From the NCBI RefSeq assembly GCF_023630205.1, contig NZ_JALPRR010000003.1, forward strand, positions 930,001 through 994,000: 64,000 nucleotides of DNA. The letters are read 5' to 3'. How positions within the stretch are numbered: position 1 is the first letter of the stretch; every line of letters begins with the position of its first letter. The stretch is from Pontibacter ruber. GTDB lineage: Bacteria; Bacteroidota; Bacteroidia; Cytophagales; Hymenobacteraceae. Made by a program: the position numbers and the translations under genes. Positions 29,320 through 38,707 of this stretch are shown here, one piece after another. The notes beneath the pieces are model-generated. The model had not been told where the DNA came from. It worked only from the letters and a program-made list of their open reading frames with translations, and did not search any database.

Positions 29320-32300
29320 ATGTACAAAAAATTACCTCATCTTCTCCTGGCGACTATGCTGGGTGTGGCAGGGGCACAGGCGCAGCAATTGCCTGCAGAT
29401 GTGTTCAAGCAGATGAAGGCCCGCAGCATTGGGCCAGCCGTCATGAGCGGCCGTATCACCGCCATCGACGCCGTGGTCAGCAACCCGGACATCATGTATG
29501 TGGGCGCAGCCTCAGGCGGTGTCTGGAAAAGCGAGAACGGCGGCGTTTCCTGGAACCCGATCTTTGACGACCAACCCAACATCAACATCGGTTCTATTGC
29601 TGTGCAGCAGAGCAACCCGAGCGTGCTGTGGGTGGGCACCGGCGAGGGTAACCCCCGCAACTCCGTGAACATGGGCAACGGCATCTACAAAAGTATAGAT
29701 GGCGGCCGCACCTGGAAGCACATGGGCCTGAGCAAAACCTTTAACATCCACCGCATCCTCATCGACCCGACTAACCCCGATGTAGTGTATGCCGGCGTGA
29801 TCGGTTTGCCGTTTGGCGACCACAAAGAGCGCGGTGTGTACAAAACCACTGACGGCGGTAAAACCTGGGAACAGGTGCTTTTCACCAATGAGAAATCGGG
29901 TGTGGCCGATATGGTGATGGACCCGACCAATCCGAACAAGCTGGTGGTGGCCATGTGGCAGCACCGCCGTACGGCCTGGGACTTCACCTCGGGCGGAGCA
30001 GGTTCCGGTTTATATATCACCTACGATGGTGGTAAAACCTGGAAGAAGAAAACTGAAGCAGATGGATTACCAAAAGGGGATTTCGGCCGCATAGGCATTG
30101 CCATGAGTCGCAGCATGCCGAACCGCATCTATGCGTTAGTTGAAGCAGGCAAAAATGGCTTGTACCGCACAGACGATGGGGGAGAGAAGTGGACGAAAGT
30201 AACCGAAGACGCTTCGATTGTAACAAACCGGCCGTTCTACTTCAACGAGATCTTTGTTGATCCGAAGAACGAGAACCGTATCTACATGATCTACCAGCCA
30301 ATCGCTATGAGCGAGGATGGTGGTAAATCATTTAAAGTGATCGCAGATCTGGAGAAGGTGCACGCCGATCACCATGCCTTCTGGATTCACCCGGAGAACC
30401 CGAACCTGATCATCGACGGTAACGACGGTGGCGTGGCTATCAGCCGTGACCGTGGCAAAACCTGGGCCTTCCCGGAAACCATCCCGATCGGGCAGTTCTA
30501 CCACGTAAATGTAGATAACGAAGTACCTTACAACATCTACGGCGGCCTGCAGGACAACGGCTCCTGGACCGGTCCGGCTTACCAGTTCTCGCAGGGTGGT
30601 ATCCGCAACTATGCCTGGCAAAGTGTGCTGTATGGCGATGGATTTGATGTGATGCCGGACCCGGAAGATGCCCGCTATGGTTATGCTATGTCGCAGGGAG
30701 GTAACCTGGCCCGCTACGACAAAGAAACCGGACGCACGCAGTTCCTGAAGCCAACCATTGCTGATTATAAAACCAAGCTGCGTTTTAACTGGAATGCGGC
30801 AATTGCCCAGGATCCGTTCAACAAAGGTTCAATTTACTACGGCAGCCAGTTCGTGCACAAGTCCAACGACAAAGGCATGACCTGGGAGACTATCTCGCCT
30901 GACCTGACCCTGAACAACCCGGAGCACCACAAGCAGAACGAAAGCGGTGGTTTAACGCTGGATATCACGAGTGCCGAAAACCACAACACCATCCTAACCA
31001 TTGCGCCAAGTGCGCTGCAGCAGGGCGTGATCTGGGCAGGCACCGACGATGGAAACGTGCATGTAACCCGTGACGGTGGCAAGACCTGGACCAACGTGAG
31101 CAAACGTCTACCTGGTCTGCCAAAAGAAGCCTGGATCCCGCAGATCACCGCTTCGCGCCACAACGCTGGTGAGGCTTATGTGGTAGCCAACCACTACCGT
31201 GCAGGCTCTGATTTCGCACCGTACATTTACCGCACCACCGACTTTGGTAAAACCTGGAAGCGCTTGGTAGACGAGAAGCAGGTGAAAGGCTATGCCCTAA
31301 GCTTTCTGCAGGACCCGACCGAGCCGCGCCTGATGTTTGCCGGCACTGAGCACGGTCTTTGGGTAAGTATAGACGAAGGCAAAAACTGGAAGCAGTGGGA
31401 GCAAGGCATCCCGGCTACTCCGGTTATGGACCTTGCCATACAGGAGCGCGAAGCTGACCTGGTGATCGGTACGTTTGGCCGCTCTATTTTTGTGCTGGAT
31501 AACATCCGTCCACTGCGCAAACTGGCTGCTACCGGTGGCAAGGCCCTGGAGAAACCGCTTGTAGCGTTCGAAGCTTCTGATGCCTACCTGGCTAACTACC
31601 GCAATGCCGTCGGTTACATGAACGACACCGACAACCTGTACCAGGCCCAGAACCGTCCGGCAGGTGCTAACCTGACCTACTACATCAAGCCGAAGCAGAA
31701 ACCCGAAGCTGGGAAAACTTCCGGTGCTGCAAAGCCTGCTAAGAAGAAGGAAAAGAAGGTAACAGTTAACAAAGAGACTGGCGCTAAAATGGCTACTACG
31801 TTGCCTGCAAAGCCAGCTGTAGAGGAGAAGAAAACAGCCAAAACCGATACGGTGTACGTGCGCATTTACAACGATGCGAACCAGCACATCCGTACGCTGC
31901 AGCAGGTGCCGGATAGCACAATGGGCGTGCAACGCCTGACCTGGAACCTGACTGAGAAAGGACTGCGCCAGCCGGGCAGCAATAAGCCGAAGAAAACCGA
32001 TGCTGAGCCATCCGGAAGCCAGGTGCTGCCGGGCCGTTACAAGCTGGTGTTCAGTTATGCAGGTGCTAAGGATTCTACGTTCATCAACGTGCAACCGGAT
32101 CCGCGTGTGCCATTCAACAAAGAGGCGCTGGTAGCACGCCGTGCCATGCAGGATAAACTGAACCAGCACAGCCGCCAGCTTACTGAAGCTACCGACCGCC
32201 TGCAGGAAGCTACCGATGCAACGGAACTGCTGCTGACCCAGCTGAAGGATAAAAATGGCAAGGAGTTCGAAGACCTGCGCAAAGCCACCAAAGCCATACA

Positions 32301-32613
32301 GGATTCTCTTAAAACTGTAAAAGAGGATATTGTAGGCAAGAAGCTAGAGAAACAGGGATATGGCCGGCCAAACGTACTTAATGCAGTAACAAAGCTGCGC
32401 GAAGCCAGCTCTTACGTAAGTGGCCGCACCGATGCACCTACACAGACCGAAACCCAGTTGGTAGCCCAGGCTGATGAGATGACGCGTGAGGCACTAACGA
32501 AGGTAAACCAGTTCTTTACTACCCAGTGGGCTGAGTACCGCAAAAAGGTAGAAGCGACGCCTATTACAGTAGTTAAAGCTTACTCTGAGATCGCTCCAAC
32601 AAGCCTTGACTAA
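29320..32613 (+). CDS. Secreted BNR/VPS10-like beta-propeller protein
   Basis: 1,097 aa exported protein. Signal peptide MYKKLPHLLLATMLGVAGAQA then QQLPADVF. Many BNR/Asp-box turns follow, of the form S-x-D-x-G-x-T-W: SIDGGRTW, TTDGGKTW, TYDGGKTW, TDDGGEKW, SRDRGKTW, TRDGGKTW, TTDFGKTW, SIDEGKNW, spread over residues about 60-700, which gives a double beta-propeller as in sortilin-type and photosystem-assembly-like glycosidase-related proteins. A Lys/Ala-rich linker (about 795-840) leads to a C-terminal helical part with a coiled-coil look (TEATDRLQEATDATELLLTQLK). No T9SS domain. Substrate unknown; the family is often annotated as glycosyl hydrolase without proof. Ends in a terminator. Confidence 0.85.
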   Translation: MYKKLPHLLLATMLGVAGAQAQQLPADVFKQMKARSIGPAVMSGRITAIDAVVSNPDIMYVGAASGGVWKSENGGVSWNPIFDDQPNINIGSIAVQQSNPSVLWVGTGEGNPRNSVNMGNGIYKSIDGGRTWKHMGLSKTFNIHRILIDPTNPDVVYAGVIGLPFGDHKERGVYKTTDGGKTWEQVLFTNEKSGVADMVMDPTNPNKLVVAMWQHRRTAWDFTSGGAGSGLYITYDGGKTWKKKTEADGLPKGDFGRIGIAMSRSMPNRIYALVEAGKNGLYRTDDGGEKWTKVTEDASIVTNRPFYFNEIFVDPKNENRIYMIYQPIAMSEDGGKSFKVIADLEKVHADHHAFWIHPENPNLIIDGNDGGVAISRDRGKTWAFPETIPIGQFYHVNVDNEVPYNIYGGLQDNGSWTGPAYQFSQGGIRNYAWQSVLYGDGFDVMPDPEDARYGYAMSQGGNLARYDKETGRTQFLKPTIADYKTKLRFNWNAAIAQDPFNKGSIYYGSQFVHKSNDKGMTWETISPDLTLNNPEHHKQNESGGLTLDITSAENHNTILTIAPSALQQGVIWAGTDDGNVHVTRDGGKTWTNVSKRLPGLPKEAWIPQITASRHNAGEAYVVANHYRAGSDFAPYIYRTTDFGKTWKRLVDEKQVKGYALSFLQDPTEPRLMFAGTEHGLWVSIDEGKNWKQWEQGIPATPVMDLAIQEREADLVIGTFGRSIFVLDNIRPLRKLAATGGKALEKPLVAFEASDAYLANYRNAVGYMNDTDNLYQAQNRPAGANLTYYIKPKQKPEAGKTSGAAKPAKKKEKKVTVNKETGAKMATTLPAKPAVEEKKTAKTDTVYVRIYNDANQHIRTLQQVPDSTMGVQRLTWNLTEKGLRQPGSNKPKKTDAEPSGSQVLPGRYKLVFSYAGAKDSTFINVQPDPRVPFNKEALVARRAMQDKLNQHSRQLTEATDRLQEATDATELLLTQLKDKNGKEFEDLRKATKAIQDSLKTVKEDIVGKKLEKQGYGRPNVLNAVTKLREASSYVSGRTDAPTQTETQLVAQADEMTREALTKVNQFFTTQWAEYRKKVEATPITVVKAYSEIAPTSLD

Positions 32614-32637
32614 CCTTTAGCAAGTATAAAATAGCAA

Positions 32638-32670
32638 CAGGGCGCTGTGCAGTAATTGCATGGCGCCCTG
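32638..32670 (+). terminator. Terminator after BNR-repeat gene
   Basis: A 14-bp stem (CAGGGCGCTGTGCA / TGCATGGCGCCCTG, with G-U pairs) and a 5-nt loop, followed by TTTGTTT. Related in sequence to the GH97 terminator. Confidence 0.85.
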
Positions 32671-32736
32671 TTTGTTTAAAGAGGTGTTTGAATGAGAAGT
32701 TGTGCTTCTACGAGTTTAACTGCAGTGCTTCATTTT

Positions 32737-33192
32737 CTAGGAGTAAATTCCACTCTTCTTTTCTAGCCAATCTTCTCTGTTCATCTCAAACTTGATTTCA
32801 TTATCACCGTGCAGCCCTGTTTCTGTCCAACCTATTTTTCTATAAAAATTCTCTGCGCGAGTGTTTGGTGATGTTCCCAGCCATACAAATTCTTTTCCAG
32901 TAGAGAAATACCAGTCGAGCATTAGTTTGTGTAACTGACGACCGATTCCTCTTCCTTCAAACTCGGGTTTCAAAAATAAAGCCCAAATATTATTGTCTTT
33001 TAAGTCTGCTATTGCAAACCCTATAATTAAACCATCAATTTCACAAACCCAGCCTTTTCCTCTCCTTGTTAAAAACTCTTTGCAATCTTCGTCTGTAACG
33101 CGGTCAGGGTTTGATAGAATATTCTCCTTTACCGAATGCCTGACAATTTGTATTTGCTTGATGTCTCCGATGGTAGCTTCTCTGTATGTCAT
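32737..33192 (-). CDS. GNAT-family N-acetyltransferase
   Basis: 151 aa, complete GNAT fold. The N-terminus YREATIGDIKQIQIVRHSV is a standard beta1-alpha1 start. The acetyl-CoA loop is EFEGRGIGRQLHKLMLDWY (about 84-102), followed by WLGTSPNTRAENFYRKIGWTETG. I chose ATG 33192 (MTYREAT). A frame open back to ATG 33273 would prepend 27 residues that are only a translation of the attC-like site B and are therefore artefactual. AT-rich, solitary, next to site B, so probably a mobile cassette-type gene. Substrate unknown. Confidence 0.88.
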   Translation of the reverse strand: MTYREATIGDIKQIQIVRHSVKENILSNPDRVTDEDCKEFLTRRGKGWVCEIDGLIIGFAIADLKDNNIWALFLKPEFEGRGIGRQLHKLMLDWYFSTGKEFVWLGTSPNTRAENFYRKIGWTETGLHGDNEIKFEMNREDWLEKKSGIYS

Positions 33193-33206
33193 ATAATTTG
33201 CTTTGC

Positions 33207-33271
33207 AGTTAACGTCTTGTATAAAAGCGAACGAGGCGTAGCCGAAGTTTGACTTGTATACCTTGTTGGAC
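33207..33271. other. attC-like recombination site B
   Basis: Imperfect arms: GTATAAAAG (33219-33227) against CTTGTATAC (33253-33261), continuing inwards to a core around GGCGTAGCC. The outer boxes are AGTTAAC (33207-33213; one mismatch to RYYYAAC) and GTTGGAC (33265-33271; exact GTTRRRY). It lies exactly between the stop of the gene at 33282 and the start of the acetyltransferase at 33192, as attC sites lie between cassettes. Confidence 0.6.
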
Positions 33272-33281
33272 AAAGAAGTTT

Positions 33282-33737
33282 TTAACCGTCTATTGTTACT
33301 GCTTGAGGTTCATGTCTGATGAATTCTACCGTCACTTGATGGTTATCATCGTGTTCTGCATCAAATGACATGCTCCATTCAAACGGTTTATTCTTCTGGT
33401 CAGGAATCGACAAGGCGACCAAATGGAACTCTCTGTCGAAGTCTTTGATAGTGAATCCTTCTTTCCAATTCCCGAATTCATCTTCGATTAGTGGTATAGA
33501 TTTTATAACCAGTTCTCTATAGTTTGCTTGAATCCAGTTATAGAATTCCTTTTGATCTTGGTCGGGACCTCCCTCGTTTGCGTTGATAAAATACTCTATT
33601 TCTTTTCCTGTCGGTTTAAACAAACCTTTTCCTTCAAAGTAGCTTTTCCCATCCGCTTTCATTTTCATAAACCTTAGCTTTCCGAAAAAGTCGTCCTCAA
33701 TTGTCAAAGGCTTTTTGAAGATGTCGAATAATCCCAT
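33282..33737 (-). CDS. Uncharacterised small cytosolic protein
   Basis: 151 aa, no signal peptide or membrane helix. It begins MGLFDIFKKPLTIEDDFFGKLRFMKMK, a pattern common in small immunity-type or housekeeping proteins of Bacteroidota that start with a short helix followed by a beta-sheet domain. Acidic and rich in aromatic residues (FYNWIQANY, NWKEGFTIKDFDREFHLVALSI). I do not recognise a named family. It ends 11 bp from attC-like site B and is AT-rich, so it is likely the second gene of the same cassette-like pair. Confidence 0.7.
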   Translation of the reverse strand: MGLFDIFKKPLTIEDDFFGKLRFMKMKADGKSYFEGKGLFKPTGKEIEYFINANEGGPDQDQKEFYNWIQANYRELVIKSIPLIEDEFGNWKEGFTIKDFDREFHLVALSIPDQKNKPFEWSMSFDAEHDDNHQVTVEFIRHEPQAVTIDG

Positions 33738-33889
33738 TTTTATAATTTCTATTTGAGTGTCGTAAGAATACTCTTTAGTTTCCCAAATATATTGACAATA
33801 GAATATTAAATTTTATATCCTCTATAGTAAGAATCAAAACTCATTAAGTAGAGCATATTATTATCTAATGATACAAAGCAATGCTTCCA

Positions 33890-34906
33890 TTAGCAGATCC
33901 GGGGTAGTTGCTCTCCTGAAGGCATGGGCACTACCCGGCGGCCACCAATCTCTGTTTGCATAACTACCTGACCCGGATGCTCTGCTACCACTGTACCTAT
34001 AATAGCTGCCAGTTGTTTTGATGTAGCTTTATGCAGTGTCTTCAGCACATTTTCACTTACTCCGGCATCTACCAAGGCGATGAAGATGCCTTCGTTGGCT
34101 ACGTAGAGCGGGTCCAGACCGAGCATTTCGCAGGCAGCCTGTACTTGTGCATCAACAGGGATCTGTTGTTCTGCAATGGCCATACCCAGCTGCGTTTGCC
34201 GTGCTAGTTCGTTAAGCACAGTGGCTACTCCTCCGCGTGTAGGGTCGCGCAGGAAGTGTATATCTGTACCAAACTCATCTAACAGTTCCAGCACCTGTTT
34301 GTGCACACATACAGTATCGCTCTCGATCTGCGATTCAAATTCCAGCCCTTGGCGCACGGACATAATAGCCATGCCATGGCTAGCAACAGGGCCGCTGATA
34401 ATGATCTTGTCACCGATCTTGATGTTATCGGCATCGATAGCAGCTTTCGGGTGTACCTTCCCGATACCGGAGGTGTTGATAAAAAGCTTGTCGCCTTTGC
34501 CGCGCTCCACCACTTTGGTGTCGCCGGTTACGACCAGCACACCTGCTGCATCCGCTGCCTTTCGTATGGTTGAAAGTATAGTGGTGAACTCTTCTTTGCT
34601 GAATCCTTCTTCCAGTATAAAGCTGAGGGAAAGATATTTTGGAATGGCCCCGCACATGGCCAGGTCGTTTACGGTTCCGTTCACAGCTAGGTCACCGATG
34701 TTGCCGCCCGGGAAGAACAGGGGAGATACTACATAGCTGTCGGTGGTAAAGGCAAGTCTGCCAGAGAGTTCGAACACGGCTCCGTCGTGTCGCTTTTGCA
34801 GGAACTCGTTGTGCAGCAGTTTAAAAACACTGCCTTCCAGCAGCTGGTTGCTCAGCTCGCCGCCACTGCCGTGGGCCAAGGTGAAACGTTCTGAAGGTGT
34901 ATCCAT
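33890..34906 (-). CDS. hypE: Hydrogenase maturation factor HypE
   Basis: 338 aa. HypE dehydrates the carbamoyl group on its C-terminal cysteine to a thiocyanate that supplies the CN ligands of the NiFe site. The required C-terminus PRIC is intact. The AIRS/PurM-like ATP-binding fold is clear (LAHGSGGE at 10-17, FTTDSYVVSPLFFPGGNIGDLAVNGTVNDLAMCGA split around 52-87, LRDPTRGGVAT about 225). Last gene of hypA-B-F-C-D-E, 3 bp after hypD. Confidence 0.96.
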   Translation of the reverse strand: MDTPSERFTLAHGSGGELSNQLLEGSVFKLLHNEFLQKRHDGAVFELSGRLAFTTDSYVVSPLFFPGGNIGDLAVNGTVNDLAMCGAIPKYLSLSFILEEGFSKEEFTTILSTIRKAADAAGVLVVTGDTKVVERGKGDKLFINTSGIGKVHPKAAIDADNIKIGDKIIISGPVASHGMAIMSVRQGLEFESQIESDTVCVHKQVLELLDEFGTDIHFLRDPTRGGVATVLNELARQTQLGMAIAEQQIPVDAQVQAACEMLGLDPLYVANEGIFIALVDAGVSENVLKTLHKATSKQLAAIIGTVVAEHPGQVVMQTEIGGRRVVPMPSGEQLPRIC

Positions 34907-34909
34907 AAT

Positions 34910-36025
34910 TTATATTGGAGAAACAGCGGATTCATATGCCTGTGAGAAATGGTAGTAAGCTGCACAGGCGCCCTCTGTGGAGACCATGGGTGCTCCAAGT
35001 GGATTGAGCGGTGTACAGGTTTTTCTAAAGTGCGGGCATTGAGCAGGTTTTTTGATTCCTCTCAGAATTTCACCCGCTATACATCCCACGTCTGCATGTG
35101 GAAGTGAGGGCGCAATACCTTCCGTATACTTTTGTTCAGCATCGTACTGTCTATACTTTTCCCGTACTTTATACCCGCTTTGCGGGATAATGCCAATGCC
35201 GCGCCACTCCCGGTCTGCCACCTCAAATACCTCCTGAATCACCGCCTGCGCCTCTAGATTGCCTGTTTCCCGGACTACCCGGGCATACTGGTTTTCTAAC
35301 GTAGCGTTGCCTGCCTCCAGTTGTCGTACCGCCATCAGAATTCCCTGTAACAAATCAACCGGCTCAAAGCCGGTGATGACAATAGGTACTTTATACTTTG
35401 CAGCTAAGGGATGATACTCCTGCATGCCCATCACAGAACAAACATGCCCCGCACCCAGAAAGCCATGAATGGTGTTGAACCTGTCGTCCAGGATGGCTTC
35501 CATAGCAGGCGGTACCAGCACATGCGAAACAAGTATAGAAAAGTTGGACAGCCCAAGTTTGGCAGCCTGCAGTACGGCCAGTGCATTGGCGGGAGCGGTC
35601 GTCTCAAATCCGACAGCAAAAAATACTACCTCCTTTTGAGGGTTATCTGCAGCTAGTTTTACTGCATCCAATGGGGAGTATACTATCTGCAGGTGCCCGC
35701 CTTCCGAACGTGCCTGCATGAGGCTTTTGCTGCTGCCGGGTACCCGTACCATATCTCCAAAGGAGCATAGCAGCACATCGTTCCTCTTCGATAGTGCCAC
35801 TGCCTGATCGATCATGGAAACTGGTGTCACGCAAACGGGGCATCCGGGACCATGGACCATTGTGATCTTGTCCGGCAGCATGTTCAGAACTCCATTCTTC
35901 ACCAGGCTGTGCGTCTGCCCGCCACATACTTCCATCAGCATCCAAGGCTTGGTCACGATTGACCCTAGTTCAGATAATAGTTTTTTCACCACACTGGCAT
36001 CCCGGTATTCATTTAAATATTTCAT
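34910..36025 (-). CDS. hypD: Hydrogenase maturation factor HypD
   Basis: 371 aa. HypD, with HypC, builds the Fe(CN)2CO unit. Conserved cysteines are visible: [15 protein letters not shown] (about 32-46), [12 protein letters not shown] (about 58-69), [19 protein letters not shown] and the C-terminal [4Fe-4S] ligands in [30 protein letters not shown] and [10 protein letters not shown]. Length is normal for the family. It lies 54 bp after hypC. Confidence 0.96.
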   Translation of the reverse strand: MKYLNEYRDASVVKKLLSELGSIVTKPWMLMEVCGGQTHSLVKNGVLNMLPDKITMVHGPGCPVCVTPVSMIDQAVALSKRNDVLLCSFGDMVRVPGSSKSLMQARSEGGHLQIVYSPLDAVKLAADNPQKEVVFFAVGFETTAPANALAVLQAAKLGLSNFSILVSHVLVPPAMEAILDDRFNTIHGFLGAGHVCSVMGMQEYHPLAAKYKVPIVITGFEPVDLLQGILMAVRQLEAGNATLENQYARVVRETGNLEAQAVIQEVFEVADREWRGIGIIPQSGYKVREKYRQYDAEQKYTEGIAPSLPHADVGCIAGEILRGIKKPAQCPHFRKTCTPLNPLGAPMVSTEGACAAYYHFSQAYESAVSPI

Positions 36026-36079
36026 AGGTGAGAGCGACGGTCGTTGTTTATATATTCTTATTGAATCGGAGAGGGTACA

Positions 36080-36346
36080 TCATGCAGGAGGCCCCTGTTG
36101 CATTGCTTCTTCATCAAGTTCTCCGGTCTCCTTTAGGTACTCAAAGACAGAATTTGCCTCTTCTTCGCTGATCACGCTGAGCGCTATTCCGGCATGCACC
36201 AGCACATAATCTCCTGGCTTCGCCTCTGATAGCATGGCCAGGCTAACAGTGCGCGAAATTCCTCCAAACGAGATCTTGCCTGTGCGGAAAAACACATCAT
36301 TTTCATTGTCTATTGATTCAAGTCTTGCCGGGATGCCTAAACACAT
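36080..36346 (-). CDS. hypC: Hydrogenase maturation chaperone HypC
   Basis: 88 aa OB-fold chaperone that carries the Fe(CN)2CO unit from HypD to the large subunit HoxH. The essential Cys2 is present (MCLGIPARL), as is PGDYVLVHAGIALSVI (about 44-59). The acidic tail (EETGELDEEAMQQ-like) is slightly longer than in E. coli HypC. It follows hypF after 15 bp. Confidence 0.95.
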   Translation of the reverse strand: MCLGIPARLESIDNENDVFFRTGKISFGGISRTVSLAMLSEAKPGDYVLVHAGIALSVISEEEANSVFEYLKETGELDEEAMQQGPPA

Positions 36347-36361
36347 AGCCAGATATTAAGG

Positions 36362-38701
36362 TTATTGTATGGTATACTTCTGTTCACTGGCAGGCTCATC
36401 TGCCCGTACTTTCTGCTTATCTTTCAGCTTCATCCAGGCCAGCTGGCCGAAAGAAACACACGCGTCGTTGGGAGGTAGTTGCTGATGAAAGTATAGCTGA
36501 AAATTAGGTGACAGTTTCTCCAGGATCAGATCTACCAGCAGGCTGTTCTGAAACACACCACCACTGAAAGCGATCTTCTGCAGCGAGTAGAACGTAGCTA
36601 TACTTTCAATCATATTTACTAGTGTGTCATGAAATCTAGCTGCTATTTGTTGCTTGATTATACCACGCTGTACATCTTCTATCATCTGACGGAATACATT
36701 TTTAACAGGTAAATTGTGACCATCGAAGGCTTCTAAAGTATAACCCACCAGTTCATGAGCTTCAGACGCACGACTTGCTACTGATTCTAACAGCAAAGCG
36801 GCCTCGCCCTCGTAGGTGTTTCGGCTGCACAGGCCCAGAAGTGCCGCAGCAGCATCAAATACCCGTCCCATGCTGGTGGTCTGTGAAGTATACTGTTCTG
36901 ACTGCAGCAGCTTTTGATAAAGCTGCCATTCTACCTCCGTGAAGTATGGTCTCAGTATTTCGGTAGCTCCTTCCAGATTAAAACAAAGCGCAAGAGCAGC
37001 AACACGAGGCTCCTGGGCCATTTTATCTCCAAGTAAATGCGGGTATGGTGCGAGCTGGGCCAGGGGGGAAATGCTATTGTTTTCAAACAGCAAAAATTCT
37101 CCTCCTCTGATCAGACCAGCATTTCCTAACCCGTTGCCATCCCAGATGACGCCAAGTACAGGCTCTGTGCTTTCCAGCAGTTGGTTCTCGGCCAGCACGG
37201 CTGCAAAATGTGCTTCGTGGTGCTGCACTTCTACGCGTGGCACTGATAGTCTCTGAGCCAGCTTTTTCCCGAACTGCACCGAGGCATAAGCCGGATGTTT
37301 GTCGGTTAAAATCCGGGAAGGCTTAAAATCAATTAAGTTTGACAGCTGCTTCAGGCTGCGTTCATAGTTTAGTAAGTTTTCATAGTTTGTTAGGTCACCC
37401 AGGTATTGGCTTACGTACGTGTTGCCGGCGGTGGTAAAGGCAAAGGTCCCTTTCAAATCTGCTCCTAGCGCTAACGAATTAGTTATACTTTCACTGTTCC
37501 CTAATGCTGTCTCAAAAGACGGTGCAATGCCTCTGGACCTTCGGAGCGTTATTTTCTGGCGGTGCTTTGGGGTAAATTGTACTACCGAATCATCTTGGGC
37601 AACGAGAATCTCACGGTCATTCGTAAGTATAAAGTCCGCTATACCTACTAGTTGTTCGAAGGCTTCTTCATCGCGAAAAACAATATGACTTCCTTTGCGG
37701 TTGGCGCTGGTGGCAACCACCGGTTTTCCGAACTGTGTTAGCAGCAGCTCAAACAGTGGGGTATAGGGCAGCATGATGCCCAGCTTATCCAGGTGAGGAG
37801 CAATAAGCGCTGCCTGTATGCCGGAGGTAGGGTGATTTTTGGTTTGAGCCAACACAATGGGTGCCTCTGGCGAAAGAAGCAGTTTCTTTTCTTCCTTGCT
37901 AAGTATAACATCCTGCAACGCCATTTCCAGGTTCGGGTACATCAGAGCAAAAGGCTTAGAGGGACGGTGCTTGCGCTCTCGTAACCGAGCAATCGTTTGT
38001 GCATTAGTGGCATCGGCCATGAGCAGATAACCGCCTAATCCTTTCACGGCTATTATTTTATCCTCCTGCAGAAGCTTAACAGTGGCCGGAATGATGTGCT
38101 GCTGATCTGTGGTGATCAGGTGCTTCCGAGCGTTATAAAAAGTCAGCGTAACAGGACATTGCGGACAAGAGTTGGTTTGGGAGTAATATCGCCGGTTATC
38201 CGGGTCGTCATACTCCTGCGCACAGGCCTCACACATCACAAAAGGCACCATGGTGGTATGCTCGCGGTCGTAAGGCAATTTGGCCATAATGGAATAGCGG
38301 GGGCCGCAGGAAGTGCAGGTTGTGAAGGCATACTGGTACCTCCTGTTATACCTGTCCTTTACTTCCGAACGGCAATCAGCGCACATTGCCAAATCGGGCG
38401 TGAGTACAAGCTTTGCAGTGGTTGCTGTTGGCGCCTTGTGAATCTGGAAGCTGTCAAAAGCCTCGTCTTTTGTTCTGACTACAGACAGGGACTGAATATG
38501 AGCAAGGGGAGGTGTCTTTGCTGAAAGGTGCTGGTAAAATTGCTGCACGGTCTGCTCTTTTCCGTGAACCTTGATGTGCACGCCATCCATTTGGTTGCTG
38601 ACCCAGCCGCAAAGTCTAAATTGCTGAGCCAAACGGTAAACAAAAGGCCTGAATCCAATGCCTTGAACTTGACCGGTAATATGGATTGAATAGGTTGGCA
38701 C
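36362..38701 (-). CDS. hypF: Carbamoyltransferase HypF
   Basis: 779 aa. HypF makes carbamoyl-AMP and loads it on HypE. The domains run in order: acylphosphatase (1-90, GQVQGIGFRPFVYRLA), two zinc fingers (CADC...CTSC about 107-135; CEAC...CPQC about 158-185), YrdC-like (about 200-370) and Kae1-like with HHEAHFAAVLAE (about 490-500) and SGGVFQNSLL near the C-terminus. All are complete. It starts 6 bp after hypB. Confidence 0.96.
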   Translation of the reverse strand: MPTYSIHITGQVQGIGFRPFVYRLAQQFRLCGWVSNQMDGVHIKVHGKEQTVQQFYQHLSAKTPPLAHIQSLSVVRTKDEAFDSFQIHKAPTATTAKLVLTPDLAMCADCRSEVKDRYNRRYQYAFTTCTSCGPRYSIMAKLPYDREHTTMVPFVMCEACAQEYDDPDNRRYYSQTNSCPQCPVTLTFYNARKHLITTDQQHIIPATVKLLQEDKIIAVKGLGGYLLMADATNAQTIARLRERKHRPSKPFALMYPNLEMALQDVILSKEEKKLLLSPEAPIVLAQTKNHPTSGIQAALIAPHLDKLGIMLPYTPLFELLLTQFGKPVVATSANRKGSHIVFRDEEAFEQLVGIADFILTNDREILVAQDDSVVQFTPKHRQKITLRRSRGIAPSFETALGNSESITNSLALGADLKGTFAFTTAGNTYVSQYLGDLTNYENLLNYERSLKQLSNLIDFKPSRILTDKHPAYASVQFGKKLAQRLSVPRVEVQHHEAHFAAVLAENQLLESTEPVLGVIWDGNGLGNAGLIRGGEFLLFENNSISPLAQLAPYPHLLGDKMAQEPRVAALALCFNLEGATEILRPYFTEVEWQLYQKLLQSEQYTSQTTSMGRVFDAAAALLGLCSRNTYEGEAALLLESVASRASEAHELVGYTLEAFDGHNLPVKNVFRQMIEDVQRGIIKQQIAARFHDTLVNMIESIATFYSLQKIAFSGGVFQNSLLVDLILEKLSPNFQLYFHQQLPPNDACVSFGQLAWMKLKDKQKVRADEPASEQKYTIQ

Positions 38702-38707
38702 AATAAA

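Noticed and set aside
31297-32169. 290-codon open frame on the minus strand
   Set aside because: Antisense to the BNR-repeat gene, with no ribosome-binding site or family match.
33193-33273. Extended N-terminus of the GNAT acetyltransferase
   Set aside because: These 27 codons are the attC-like site read through; the family start is at 33192.
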